Assembly (NCBI GenBank): GCA_000727475.1
Contig: KL647309.1
Span: forward strand, 78,617-142,616
Reading direction: 5' to 3'
Length of the DNA stretch: 64,000 bases
DNA from: Sarcocystis neurona
Taxonomy: Eukaryota > Apicomplexa > Conoidasida > Eucoccidiorida > Sarcocystidae
This document shows, one piece after another, positions 1 to 13,000 of the stretch (the first letter of the stretch is position 1; every line of letters begins with the position of its first letter). A model generated the notes under the pieces. It searched no databases, was not told the DNA's origin, and saw only the letters and a program-made list of their open reading frames with translations. A program made the translations under genes and the position numbers.

Positions 1-3000
1 AGGAGTTCACGACAATTCACTTCCCAATATCACCTCGCCTCTAGCTGTAAGTGTAGCAAAGTCTTCTTAGAGACAGTCGGACGCTTGGTTTGCCGGAGTT
101 CCTGAGTGCTCGTTGCAAAACTACACGCTTGATAGTCCCGTGTGCCACACGATGATGCGCTCTGCGTTGGGCGTGAGAGAAAGGCATCTTCTCCGGAATC
201 TTTACACAGTCCCACACACAGAATAGGCTACAATTGCCCACACGCTCACTAGTGTCGGTGTCACGTTCGTGGCCTGGATGGAATTTTTCGAAGGTACCCA
301 TCCGCCTTCGGATGTCGTCGGCTCATTTGTACCCTCTCCACGGCTTCGATATGAATCGCGTCTGAAGGCAGGTCCTGGATGCATTGCGCGAATTCCAGAA
401 AATGTGTGGCCCCTCTGTCCTATGCACGATAGTTAAGAAATCCATTGTTGGACAGATGTCGCACAGCAGTCAATGAGGTGGTGATACGCTGCGGAGAACA
501 AGCAAAAGAGAAAGGACATAAATACGTATACATGCGCATCTCACGGATGTGTGTGCACCCTTTGTCCGCCACGGATATTACGAGCTGGTGACGGCCGTCT
601 ACCTGAGGAAGGCATCAGCATCTTAACTTCAAAATATCTCCTCCCTTATTCAGGAATATTACACTTGTCCTTGCTCTACAACGTAGAACAGCACAACGAT
701 CAAAGTGTCTCCGCCAGCAACACGTAGTGCAAAATATTTCTCTTACTCCCTCCTTCTCGCAGAGGCGTTTCTTTACATTGGCTTTTACAATTTTAAGCGA
801 TTACAATGTCTCCTCTTATGTTGTTCACCCGTGCTCGGACGCCGTACACTTACAAGCTACTGTATTTCTACCTGACGATAACTGACGATCGGCAATACCA
901 GTTTTGTCTATGGGGCTGCAAAGATGGTGTGCAGTTATCCTGCTTTGCTTGTGTGCACCTTCAAAGCGAGCATCTTATCCCTCCTAGTGTCTGACGAACG
1001 TCTTAGGATTTCCCACATCTCCGAGTGACTTGGCCTTGTTGTCGTCTAGCAGCTTCAAAGCAAATTTTCCACCTGCCGTGCGTGAGGTGGCTCAACGCGG
1101 CGCACCATATTGCTTAACGCTCAAAGCGACGTGTGTGATCACTGCAACAGGGGGACCAGGCATAACGGCAGGCCTCAGGGCATTGCCTGATTCCACGTAT
1201 AGACGTTAACACTCTCGCTATGCGCTAGGTTGAGGACAAGGGCCCCTCTAACAATTTAGTAGAGACAATAGTAACACAACGTGATCTCTGGCCTCGAACA
1301 GGAGTCTATGCCTAGGGGAATTCCGTTCTCTACTGTGTAGTTGCCACGGTGGTCACACACCGCAAGGTACGACTATGCACATGTGCAACACATTCTGTTG
1401 TCCACTAACGACACATAGACGGTCAAACGCCTTAGAACGGGCTGCTGGATCCGGCTGAAATAACAACAATGGTAAACACACGCTATTTAGCTTACTACAC
1501 TACTGTTACCTCTCCGGTACTGTCGCCTCAAACGATGCAGCGCTTCCGCATGGCCCTGTTTTATTTGATATAGTACAGAGCACGATCCAAAGTACTTAGG
1601 ATTCAAAAGACGATTTTACACCAACACGACAGCCGCAGTCTGACCCTTGCACCTCCAGCAGCACCGCTTTCACGGTTGCCGCCAACTGAAGGACACATCA
1701 ATCTAGCGTGAACAGCGAAGACGTAGCCTGGTGCACAGTCGCATCTTGTTTCTTTCAGTTGTACCTCCTCGTCTGGAGTCGTCCGCATCTGGAGAGGAAA
1801 ACTTCCAATCGCGTCACCCCAATAGAGTACAAAAGACTTGCTAGGCTGCTGTCGTGTAGTCACCCCCGCTCAGCAGCCGACTCTCTTTATACTCGGCTGC
1901 TAAGGTCATTTTTGGTCGCTCAAGTGTGAGCCTCATTTTACGCAAGTCTTTACACGTTGAAAAAGCTAACACCCTCTACGCATTCGACAAAGCATACAAG
2001 GGGTTGCAGTAAGACCGAGTTGACACAGCAGAGCTGTGAAGTGAGGGTGCACTCGACTCCTTTGTCGCAGTGGGTGTTTATTGATGGTGGCCCTCCTCTC
2101 AGCGTACCGCATAACTCCTCATAACTTTTCTTCTTTGACGTTCTTCTCATAGATAAAGGTCATTGGCTTTGACGCTGTCTCGCCACTGTTTCAAACTGAG
2201 GCAAACGGCCGCGAACGCCCGCTCAGTTGTCACCTCGTATCATCAGCCTAGAGCTCGTGCGTGATAGTATCGCCAGATGTCAATACTTCCAGGTGTGCGC
2301 CGTCAGCACACATGGAAAACGATGCGTACAAAGCGAGTGCGTGCTCGTTCACCCGGGCACTGCCGGCCCCTGTACCGACTTTTCCGTGACCTAGTGCGAC
2401 CTGCCTAGCGAATCGTTTTTCCTGTTGACGAAGTATATCTCAAATTCTAACAATGCTACCTGGCGCAGCTCCTGAGTACCGACTGCAACGGAATTGTACC
2501 TCGCGTCTACCGGGTCTAATAAGGCTTTCCACCATGCGTCTTTAGGGGAGCAACCTGAATATTTGGCCTCCTGACAGTCGAACACACTAACGTTCGCATG
2601 CGCACAAATGCAGGATTCAAGTTACTGTGCGTTTGCGCGGTAACACTTGACAAAATGTGGTTGATTTCCAACCTTTCTACCTAGCATGTCGCCCGCTATC
2701 ATGGGCACGCGCTGCCGGCAATGCTTTATCTCTATACTCGAAAGCAACAAAGCTCTCAGCGGGTCTTGTATCCCCGAGCGGAAAGTGCCCACATTCCGCG
2801 TTCAACGCGTACAACAGGTCGGTTTTCAACCAACAAGGTACTAAGCCACGATGCAGCGGACCGACTCAGACTGGATTTACTCTTATAAAATGGACGACTA
2901 CGTTCGCTGTGAAGCTACTGCTGTTGTCACCCGTCGTATACACAATTTCATGACGTGAATTGAGGCGGCCACGTGAGGATTTTCTCTAGTCCACGAAACA

Positions 3001-3545
3001 ATAGGAAAGTGGTCAGCGTGTGCAGAGCAGTTAGACGTATGACTGTGTTCTTCCAAGCTATTAGGACGCGTGTTTACTGGCTTCTGCAAACGGATCAAGT
3101 CCACGTGCCATTCTCGTAGACTCAGCAAAGAGCCGCGCTGCAGGATGATTTACCCTGTCCTGAGAGATAGACACAACTAAAATGTGACTCAGGTCTGCCG
3201 GAACTTTAAATCAGAAGGCAGCAGATTGATAGTTGTGACTGCCTAGGCGTCTTCTATCTAACTTGGGTGATTGTTGCTTTCGAAATCGTGTCGCCTACGT
3301 GGGCTCTTCCAACACATGTTTGCCACAGCATTAGCGGCATACCCCGTGCACGTTTGCCTTTCCTCATGGTGTTTTGGGCTCGTCGCTCGCTATGTATCAC
3401 AATGATTTTACTCGGTCATTCTTGTCTCTCTCGCACTCTCTCGTCTCCGTCGTGCGGACATGCTGTATTTTTCAGACGACTCACCTTACTAGAATTCATG
3501 TTTTGAATGCATTCTTGCTGCTCAACTCCCAGCCACAGTTGCATG
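1..3545. other. gene-poor stretch, nothing recognised
   Basis: No open frame exceeds about 100 codons and no domain was recognised on either strand. Base composition is even, with no microsatellites, in contrast to the right half of the window. It may be older retrotransposon debris like the DNA to its right, but I found no pol motif here to support that. Confidence 0.5.
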
Positions 3546-3690
3546 CTGCAGAAAGAAGAGCACGTGACAGGGCCCTACAGCCGGTTTGAGACTGTTTTGT
3601 CCCCTCTACTCCCAGGCACCTTGCAGAGAGAACAGCATGTGACAGGGCCCTACAGCCAGGTTGAGACTGTTTTTGTCCCCTCTTTTTTTT
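3546..3690. repeat. 75-bp tandem duplication
   Basis: Two adjacent copies with a period of 75 bp. The shared core, with CACGTGACAGGGCCCTACAG at 3561 and CATGTGACAGGGCCCTACAG at 3636, is followed in both by a near-identical tail reading about GTTTGAGACTGTTTT. The copies differ at several positions, so the duplication is not recent. No coding role is visible. Confidence 0.85.
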
Positions 3691-4555
3691 CTATCAAGTA
3701 CCTTCCTACTACATTGTACAACAGCTCGTTACAGCGATCATAGATACTGCAACCGGGGCCGCCCATCCGGAATTAACCGCACGTCTCACAGGAAAGGTAA
3801 CCTTCGCAGACCCGGAAAAGGTTCAAAGAAGCAGACTAGGTCGTCCTCTGATTCCTAATTGGCTACCGCGGGAAATCCCGCGTGCGTTACCTCCAAATAG
3901 CAAGAATGACAAAAGTCACACATCGAAAAAGCTGATAAGACGGCGCCTGTGAGGCCACACCAAAACCATCGCTTCATTTTATATACCACGCAAGAGCTTC
4001 CTAATGCAGTTACGCTGCCCCATCGAGGCAGACTCCGCAATCGCACCACAATGTCTGCAAGACTTACGCATCCTGTTTACTGTGTCTTAACGCTTACACA
4101 TGTCTCTCACTCTATTTTGACGCCACTTCTCATCGTAACCTTTGACGGATGACCACGACATGTTACACCACTGACGGCGTTGTTTGGCCGCGAACACCTC
4201 TGCGACAGCGTGTGCAAATATGTACGACAGGCTACGGTAAAGAGCTCCGAAGCATCGCCTTTTAGCGGCTCGTCATCCTTTTCCGGCTTCCTGCTGGTTT
4301 CCTGACACCTCTCTACATTTTTGGAGACAGCGTAACGCCGTGGCTTGACGGATTGTTGTATCACAGTCTTAGAGTTTTGCAGTGCAGGCCAAACTCCGTC
4401 GCTCATCAGTAAAGAAGATCCCACATTTTCGGTGGGCACCACTGCACGGGTCTACAAGGCTTCACCTGCATCCCGTACTCCTCAACGACCCTACAAATTC
4501 CCTGCTGGTGACACGTGCACGTCCACGTCGCACGCCGCAACCTTTTTACACTTCC

Positions 4556-5010
4556 GCTAAAAGTTGGGAAATCTGCGTGGACCTTTCACTGGTATGCCCA
4601 AGCCTGCAGTAACTAACTGAGCGTGTGCGTTTCGCGTCAGCAGCCATATAGAAAATGAAGAGCGATATTTTGAGGGTACACGGCTGTGTTTTCCAGAATG
4701 GATTCGTAAGACAAAAATGTTTATCGACTGCCTCAGCCTTGCCACTCTCACGTACTCGCTTGTGGCTCCGGACAAAGGTTTCTGCTTTTGCGCATAAACT
4801 CGCAGTTCTCTGGCCCCTGTCGCAGGCCCTGTTAGCTGTTCGAACGTAATTCTACTTACTTCCGGCCCTGTGGCAGTAAAGTACTTTACCAGTGAAACGT
4901 TTTACAAAGGTTTGCTGGACACTGAGCCCCACTTGCTGCGTGGTGCTTCTGGGAATCAGGCTAAAACATCCCTTACTCGTGTTGCGTATGCCCTCCATAT
5001 TCTCAACCCT
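4556..5010 (+). pseudogene. reverse transcriptase relic, copy A
   Basis: Three RT blocks occur in order. At 4562-4585 the reading SWEICVDL matches the gypsy block S-W-R-x-C-V-D-Y. At 4774-4849 a segment with A-F-x-H-K followed by WPLSQAL matches the A-F-x-T-x-x-G ... M-P-F-G-L-x-N-A block; the distance from the first block, about 225 nt, is what an intact RT would show. At 4960-5005 AKTSLTRVAYALHI matches the A-K-x-S-K-C ... V-x-Y-L-G-H block. The YLDD active-site block between them is unrecognisable (perhaps YFTSET near 4880). The blocks are in different frames, so the gene is dead. Confidence 0.6.
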
Positions 5011-5294
5011 TATTGTGACCTGCTGAAATTGTCTGAACTCGAGCGGCCCCTATTCTATCTCAGGTTCTTTTCTTCATCCCCTTTTCATTACCGTAGAGCT
5101 TCTTCGTCATTCAGTATACCTGCCACGTTCACAACTGTGTACAAACGGTAAGTATCTCGCATTCCATCCTTCATACTACTCCGCCTCACACTTTTTGCAC
5201 CAAAAGTCTTGTCCACTTTGCTTGTAATGCCAGTTCGGTCCCCGTGTAGAATCCGTATCTCGTAATTCTGTGCCTGATGTTGCAGATCCCCACG

Positions 5295-5555
5295 TTCGAA
5301 CTACCTGCGTTCCTCATCCTTTCGCCGAATCGCCCCACAGCATAGTCCGTTTGGCGACAACCCGTCGTTTTGGTGTACACATATGGCGTCCGCAGTTTCT
5401 GCCCTCGACTACGCGGGAGTTGCTCCCCATCACAAGCCTACTGGAAAGTTCAACAAAGGTGGGCACTCGGGGGAACAGCTGATAATGTTTGTACTCGGTC
5501 TTGTTACCGTCCTGTTTCAGACACGTAACACTGTATTTTTGCAGAAGTTTGTCTT
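5295..5555 (+). pseudogene. RNase H relic, copy A
   Basis: Downstream of the copy A RT, three RNase H landmarks of Ty3/gypsy elements appear in order. At 5295-5345, LPAFLILSPNRP resembles the P-V-L-x-L-P-D-x-x-R-P-F entry block. At 5423-5482, LPITSLLESSTKVGTRGNS resembles the H-P-I-A-Y-x-S-R-x-L-x-x-A-E-x-N-Y block. At 5473-5552, EQLIMFVLGL followed by LQKFVFF resembles E-L-L-A-I-V-x-A-L ... G-x-x-F-x-V. The TDAS active-site block between the first two is not recognisable and frames shift, so it is non-functional. Confidence 0.5.
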
Positions 5556-5999
5556 CTTCGCAGCAGAACTGTCGTACAGCAGCGAAAGGGTGGCAGCCGT
5601 GCATCTAATCACTTCAGGCCACCTGAGTGGGAGCGAAACAAGGCGCCATGCACCTCGGCAAAGCTGGCCCAGAGACGACGACCTATCCGACGCACAAGGC
5701 AACACCGCTAACTCAGCAGGAAATCGCCTTTGACTAGAACGCGTCGACCTGACAGCCTTCTACAGAGAAGGAGAAACAGGCGCTGCCACCACACAGCCCA
5801 AGTACCCAACAAAGCAAATAAAAGGCACGGAGTAGTGTGACGTTGTTACGCGCCGACATTTTTGGCGAAAGAACTGCAGAGGGTTCTCTACGTCTCTCGC
5901 CGTGTTTATGAAGGTCGACGGCCTCCGTGGGATGTTGCCTGCCAGGAATTCGGGTGACACCAGCCACTCAACTAGGCCACGTCCTTTTTGGTCACATAT

Positions 6000-6320
6000 T
6001 GTGCAACGTTTGCGCAAACAAATTCTCCCAACAATCCGCGGACAATTGTACCAACCCCTTCTGCGTTGGAAGACCACGGGACTTTAGTTCTTCTTGTAAT
6101 CCTGGACGCTGACGGTTTGGAAAAGTTTACAAATTTCATAGTCTGGTGCCTCAACTTTCCGGGACGTCCTTTCCGGGCTACGTTGGGCAAATCGGTGTAT
6201 CCGGTTGAGTCAACTACGCGCCAAGTGCTGCCCTTCTCACATGTTCGCCTCTTACCATTTTTCGTGCTCTCTTCTCGCAGACTGTCAAACAACGCGAGCA
6301 CGAGAATCTCTACTCGCAAG
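6000..6320 (+). pseudogene. integrase relic, copy A
   Basis: CNVCANK at 6002-6022 fits the C-x2-C end of the integrase HHCC zinc motif. The reading VILDADGLEKFTNFI at 6096-6140 fits the first catalytic Asp block (V-V-V-D-R-L-T-K-F-T-H-F-I). YH at 6253-6258 and DCQTTRAR at 6280-6303 fit the Y-H-P-Q-T-D-G-Q-T-E-R block with a small insertion; the catalytic Glu is replaced by Thr. The spacing from the RNase H blocks is as expected for one polyprotein. The three blocks are not in one open frame. Confidence 0.6.
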
Positions 6321-8377
6321 TATGCCTACACTGCGCAACGTGGACTTGAGGCAGATCTGCGCATTATGGCCCTCTTATGTTCTCGTGATCATCCAAGTCA
6401 GCGTCTTTCTTCGCCTACCCTGCCAAGACCGCCGGTGTCTCGTGAGGTGCACGTCTTTATTGCTTTACGACCAGTGTGGGCCCTTTCCTGCTAGTTCGCG
6501 GGGTTGACCAAAGTCAGCGTCTTTGCAGCTGCACCTTTCTTTTGCAGGCAACCGATTGCCTCTAAACTGTGCACTCCAGCATCAAACGCACCAGACTTAG
6601 GCCCTCAAGAAACGACAAGGAGGTGCCAGTCGGACCTGCCGCGGTTCCTGCGTCCAAAAATAAAGTGTTCTAAAGTGCCTTTCAATCCCTTTTCATCAGC
6701 CTCCTCGCACCGTCTCACCATACCACGCTCTTTCTCCCTCTGCAGTGAGAGTTTCGATTGATACCCGTTCGTATCAGCAGTAGACAGTTAATGCACCAGA
6801 ACACAATAGTTAGCATATGGACAGTTGGTGTACCAGAACTCAATATTCAGCACCTTATTTTTCACAAGGAATTAAACAGCCACCTCCAGCTTGTCGTGAC
6901 GAGTGTAACTGCCGTCCGTGGGCAAGTGTTTTGCAGCAGCTGGATGGACAGACACGCCAGCCTTCGCCTCTCTCCGCCGACTCCGTATATAACTGGTAGC
7001 ACAACAGTGTTTGTGCCAGAGTTCGAGGCGAGGTCAGCATCGCAGACGAAGTACAGGTTGGAGCGGACAAGTTGCCTTACGCACGCATCAGTACTGCAAG
7101 TAACAACGAGCGCCACAACACTCTTCCTAGCAGGACAACTTCACAGGCCTTCGAGCTTACCGGCGTCGTCGGCCGCTTTCTCAGGGTTCGGCAGCGTTTC
7201 AAGTGTATACACGTCATCCCGTTACAGCCCTACAGCTACCTTATGACAGTCATAACGCAGATTCTCCACGACGTGGACGACACACCAGTCAAAGATACTT
7301 GTTCTGGTGCGGCTTCGCATAGAGTTTTCTCTCTCTAATTGTGTTGGAGGTGTCGACATCCCTCGCCCTGCCCTTCGATCGGGTTGTGGAGAGATTGTAC
7401 AGATTTGCTTTTCCTCGGAAGGACCGCCACATCCAGAGAATAACATGTGACGCTGCTGTCGGTTGGTGTGCCAGAGATTATATGTTCGCTATGTCTCTGT
7501 GTGGTTTCAGTAGACAAGGCCTTTGGTGACTTACGTCGGAATCCCGCGAAGAAACTGGCTGCCCTTTTTGAGCACTCACGGCGGGCGTGTACAAGAACGT
7601 GCCCCTCTGCGCACCAGAATCCGAGTGTTGAACCCCTGTAGATTTCTGGTTCAAGGGACATCGCCCAAACGCCTGCAATGTCGGTCAAATATAACAAGTT
7701 CGAAAGCACCACTGTCTCACTGGAACGAAGTCAAGGCACATCCTGTCAAGAACCTCCCTACTCGAACGCTACGTAGCTCACACAAGCCAGCGAAAGACTG
7801 CCCCAAAGGCCAACTTGTGGGAGCCTTTTCCAGCGCTTGATCTGCCACGCCACCTGCTAGTGCCTGTCCTACCAAGTGGAAGTGTAAATACGTATTCTCG
7901 CATCTGGTTATACACCTTCCCGCACCTGGTTATACGCCTTCGCAACAGGACCAGAAAGTTTCGCCCTATTTCTTCCAAATTTTTGTGTGTCGTGGAAATG
8001 CTGAGAGTTCATCATGCAGAAAGAGACTTTTTGTAGAAGCTTCGTCAGAACGTCTGTAGCAAATAATGAAGATGCCTTTCCAAATGACCATTACACGTGC
8101 GGTACCGTAACAAATCGCTCATTTTCAGCGCTGTCGCACCTGTTAATCATACCCCTTATCCTAGCTTCTGAGTTGTTTTAGCCGTTCTTCCTGAATGCCA
8201 GTCTAAAGGCGGGTTTTCGTCGAATTGTCAGCTGCTGCGTGGGCTCATTGCACGCACATATATGCCCCTGAGGCTTCTCACTGAAGCTCGAGGACGCCTC
8301 CCTCGAGCAGCAGATGGCAAATTTTATTTGAACTCCACAACAATAATCAATTACCACTGCAAACACGGTGTCTACCC
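6321..8377. other. no gene recognised; short direct repeat inside
   Basis: No gene is supported. It is the expected place for the 3' end of copy A and the 5' end of copy B, but I could not identify LTRs or gag. A short imperfect direct repeat, ACCAGAAC(A/T)CAATA, occurs at 6795 and 6832. An open frame at 6758-7246 (162 codons) has no recognisable domain. Confidence 0.4.
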
Positions 8378-8440
8378 AAGAACGCACGAAAATTCGCTGA
8401 AGTGAGGAAGTCAGTGGAGGCGGTCTTCACGCTTATCTTT
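8378..8440 (+). pseudogene. possible reverse transcriptase block, copy B
   Basis: The translation PKNARKFAEVRKSVEAVF resembles the N-A-P-A-x-F-Q-x-x-M-x-x-V-F segment that follows M-P-F-G-L in gypsy RT. It lies about 450 nt before the convincing RNase H block at 8841, the right side and roughly the right distance. No clear YLDD follows. On its own the match is weak; its position is what makes it worth listing. Confidence 0.35.
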
Positions 8441-8840
8441 CTCTGAAGCCGACCGGCAGGATTACAGCGCGCGACGATGCTACCGTATACCTTGTGTCGA
8501 GGCCCCCTACACAACCATTCAAATGTGGCGCAGGCCAAGATTCTCAGCCTACTCAGTGTCATAGAAGGAACAGTGCATGCTCTGCGTGAATACTTCGTTA
8601 ACTTGTCCGCAGCTCTCTTCTCAACGTAATTTTTTGACATCAGCCGCCGCGCCTCTTCAGTGACATCGCCCTCGACACAGGCTTGAAGTCTGCGTCCCCT
8701 GAGCGAGTGTGCATTGTCAGCGTAAGCATTGCATTATGAGACAACGAACATACCTGTCAACGAGATTACTGGAAATTGCCCTTGACTTCTAAATCACGGA
8801 AGTGGGCCTGCTTTACCAGCTCGTGTGCTCTTTTCACATG

Positions 8841-8900
8841 AACGTTGGAGCCTTTGCACAATGAGCGCCGCACAGCGCCTTCAGCAGGAAGCAGAAGCCA
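8841..8900 (+). pseudogene. RNase H relic, copy B
   Basis: One frame reads NVGAFAQ, a TGA stop at 8862-8864, then APHSAFSRKQKP. This matches the gypsy RNase H pair G-V-G-A-V-L-x-Q ... H-P-I-A-F-x-S-R-K-L-x-P in the correct order and almost correct spacing, with a single in-frame stop. Its place between the possible RT block at 8378 and the integrase at 9539 fits one decayed element. Confidence 0.6.
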
Positions 8901-9538
8901 AAACTCAAGGTAGTCGGAAGAGCTTGTGTGCCTCAGCGGACGTGGGTTGTCCGTAATGTTCATCCTCACACGCGTCGGCTGCGTCGCAGTCAAAAAGTTT
9001 GTTGGTTGCCCCTTCGGGAGCATCTATGATTTTACTCCCATCCTCCCAGTCTAACGTGGAAGGGTTGCCAACATATCCGCTTCGGCCCTGTCGCCTGTGC
9101 CGCCCACGTTCTGGAGCGCTCAATTGTATTCTCTGCAGCAACAGTGTAGTGTCCGACACAACAGCTTCTTTCTGATTTGAAGTCGTGCGATGTCATCACG
9201 GGGTGGTGCAAACAGGTGTTCTGCCAAACTCGTCGACCTCCTCTAAAGAGTCACTTGAGGTTTTCTCACAAGAAGAATGCGACGCATTCTGTCCAGCGAC
9301 ACCGCATTGCAGACTGTGGTTACACCTTTCCTCGGACCCCAGTCTTAAATTCTTTTCCTTCGAGCAGTGTGGTCCACAACATCTAGCACTTCAGACTACG
9401 GCGGCTGTCTCGAAAAAGACCGGCGCCAAGTTGAAATGACTTGAGTCACTTTTGATCTAGCTCACCAACAATTCCAGCCCTTGTCGAGGCTGCGATCGCT
9501 GCAGTGTTGCGGTGTGGCTCGCATGTGTTTGTACTCCG

Positions 9539-10090
9539 CTACATCATGACAGCTTTGAGCGTTTTAAGGGTACTCCCGCTCATGGGTTATCCCACAAACA
9601 TCTCTACAAAATGTGTCGAATTACGAAATGCCCTCTGTCAAAGCAGCCCATCCCGTAGTCGACCGGCGTCCGCCAACTCTCTTCGAGGCGCGTCTTATCT
9701 GTATTCCTTTGTCCGTCCTGTTCTACCATAACCCACACACGAGCGTGCAATTGTCAACCACTTCCCTTATCGTCTTTCCCGGAGCCCTGAATTCAACTAT
9801 AAAGTATGTCACCTCTTTGTGAGAGCCCCCGTAGCCACCACATGTTTGAAAAGAACGCTCTAGGCTGCAGGAAGAGTGCACCGAATTTGCCTGTCACTGA
9901 CAATAAAAAAGAGTTGCACACTTTTGAAGCGGAGAACATTCTCAGTGAGCTGCTGGGGTGGTTTTCTTCCTGCAGGGCTCAGAAATGGAAGCCAGATTGT
10001 TTCCGCGGAGACCGTGCCAGGCAACACTAAAATACGTCTTCCTTTGCACCCTCAAAGTCATCAGCAGCATGTTAGGGATGCAATTTTTCT
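9539..10090 (+). pseudogene. integrase relic, copy B
   Basis: The zinc region is suggested by LHHDS (9539-9553) and PAHG (near 9580), then by NALCQSSPSRSRPA (9627-9668), which matches the C-x2-C-Q-R-x-K-P-S-x-x-x-P-A tail. ILSELLG with FSS nearby (9938-9972) matches the second catalytic block I-V-S-D-R-x-x-x-F-T-S. GNTKIRLPLHPQSHQQHVR (10020-10076) matches G-T-K-L-x-x-S-T-x-H-P-Q-T-D-G-Q-T-E-R. Spacing between second and third block is close to the D-D-35-E geometry. The catalytic Asp and Glu are substituted (D to E, E to V) and frames shift, so it is inactive. Confidence 0.65.
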
Positions 10091-13000
10091 GAACACTCAC
10101 AGTCGGTTGGTGGTGCTTCTTACACTAAAACGTGAACGTAGTACCGTGGCACCCTCTACGTCTGATCACCAGGAGAATTCTTATCAGCAGTGAGATGTTG
10201 TCAATTATCCTGCACTTCACAAGCAAAACAGCCTCACGTAGAATATCTTCCCACCGCGTTGCATTTGCAGTTCTCTGCACTCCTTGCAGAAAGAAATGCT
10301 TCATCGGAAGAAGGGTTCATTCATGGGAACATAGCACGTCGCAAAACTCTCTCACGTCCTTTTTTTGTCACACTCGCCGCCTTGCCAGTGCAGTTAAGAA
10401 AGAGTGCCATCACATCAGCTTCAGTCACCGAATACGCTGAAGCTCCACGGGTAGGCTGCAGCTGTTTCCTTGCGCTGGTGCCGTCTTTCAACCTATCCAC
10501 AGTAGCTTCTTGTAAATCCAATAGTCCTGCATTCGATTCATTGGAAGTTGATTTGCTCAGTGCAAAATGTAACAACCCGTTTCGAAGTTGTCGCTCTTCA
10601 GCTTCGAACTGGTCAAAACTAACTCGCACTGGCACTATGTGAGGTGACGGCAACGCGGGCGCTGAACTTCAACTGTATCGATCGTTCTCGAATATGTCCC
10701 CAGTGACTTCTGATCACGCAGAAACCGCCCTTCAGTTCAATTGACACCAGAGGACCACAGTACACAAAACGTGTGTCTCTGGCTGGACAGCCACCAGAGC
10801 AACCGACGTCTAGTGTCCATCCGTTTTTTCGTGTCCTTTTGCCAGCAGCCAATATCGAATCACGACAAGTGCAGTGTTCGAATGGCCCGCGGTCGGCGTT
10901 TGTCTCCCTAGCTACTGTCGTATGGCAGGACGGTTCGAATGAGCACTGGTACGCCCACAACAGCTGGATTCTATCATCTTTTCATATGCTGGTGGTTACG
11001 ATGTGGGATGGCCAAGGGTTCGTTTCTAATTGCACGCCTGTCTTCTGAAACCGTTGTTGTTGTGTACTTTCCGTCGTTTGCACGTAATGCCGGATGGCCT
11101 GTGTCGTCTTTTTTTGAGGAGTAACAGAAATATACAGACACTCAATCTGTCCTTAGGAACAACGGCCCTTCTTGAATGTTTCGTACGAAGTGCCGCATCA
11201 ATCCTAACACCGGACCGCACCTGTGACGTCAGCCGAAATGTTTTCCAGAAGTCACACTAAAATAGCACGTTAACACGTGCCGTTTGTCTTCCTTCAGAGG
11301 CCGGGATTCTTTATTCATCATGTGAAAAAAGCGTCGGTTCACAGCATTCAGCTACTCACACTGCGAATTAATGAAGGGTGGTGCACTGGGTCGAATGGCA
11401 TTAGTAGAGGAGAGAATCTGGTACCAGTTGACTCAAAAAGCGCCAACACAGAGCTGTGTCCCGAAAGTAAAGTCTACGGTGCTGCCATTCTGTGCTGTAG
11501 TTGCACTCGGAATATGACACACGATCGTCAACTTTATCAGAAGAGTCGCATGCGTGTGGCTCACCAGGCAGAAAAACACCACCAAAACACTAACGCCGCC
11601 AGCTTGTGTGGAGGGGCCGCCCATAGTTTGTGTAAGATGGCATGGGTGTACAACTGGAAACACTCTGAGCCTCTAAACGCAACAGAGAGGCGTCGTTTAC
11701 TTCAAGGCACCAAAAACCTTTAACTTCGCGCAGCGGAAGGTCGCATCGCTTTAGTGGATTGTTGATTTTTCTATCTCTGGTTTTCCGCCTAAACGCAACG
11801 GCTCGCTAACAGGGGAGTTGTACGGGCGCCTCACGACATTAGCGCCTCCCCTCGAGCGACGCTTGGTAGCAATCGTATAGAAATGCGGCGTTTCTGGTGC
11901 CGCAGTTTGCCGGAAATGAGGGTGTCTTCACGCCGAAGTTGTGCTGTCCCCTACACCGTTCTCACAGACGGGGAGCGACTAAGTTGTTAGCAGCCCCAGG
12001 CTAGCCCCTAGTACAAAACTCAAGTGTTGCCTCTACAAAACTCAAGTGTTGCCTCAGTGGAGCAGAACATCGAGATGTGTCATCTTCAACAGTACCGAAA
12101 AACCACACTCTCTCGCCTCTTTGATGATCATCGCCTGCAGCCGTTCTGACAATGTGTTGGTCTGGGTGGCTTCTGCTTTACCGTGCCTTTCGCCTCCACA
12201 ACGGTGATTCGACCTCATCAGGGCTTTCCCTTTCGTACGCTCTTTTTCAGTCAACACCAAGGTGCCACGATGACGGTCACTGCAGCACTGGCGCGTTTTA
12301 CTTTACACGTTGAGACAGCTTCGTTGTACGGCTACTGTTGCAAAGGCGAACTTCTTGCCTACGGCGACTTAACGTGTTTGTTCAATGCGTGCCGGTGAAA
12401 AGTGTTCGGCATATCTCATTCAGAGGTAGCTTGTAGTCCCGTCCGCGCGGAGTTTGTGGCAAGAGTGCATTACGTATCACTTGCGTCATCAGAGAACTTT
12501 TTCACGATTGGTCCTCGTCCCCATTTACAAAACTGATTTACCGCCCAGAGAGTTACACACCTGCTACTCATGCAGTGCTTGGAGACTTCGAAAGAAACGC
12601 ATTGTACCCGCACAATCGTACGTCGCCACTCAGCATGTAAAGGCGCAATGTCGGTCTTCAATCTGGGCGTGTGGCACATCGACAGTCGGCAACTGTTGTT
12701 GATCAGTACATGTCTGGCAGTTAAGATAATGATGTCACTTTAGTGCAGCCTTGGCTGAGGCGCTGAGCCCTCTACTGCCTTCCTTGTATGTAACCTTAAG
12801 ACACGTTGATAACTAGTTCTCCTCTTCACCGACATAACACAACACCGGTGTCCCATGCTTCGGAGCACTGCACTACATAGCGACCGTATTCAGTGTCACG
12901 CGCAACGAGTTCCTTATGATTGAAGGTCTTAAAGACGTTTGCCCCCGCCGATGTGCATGTTGTCGACTCAGCATCGAGTAATAGCTAGATGCGCCACGAA

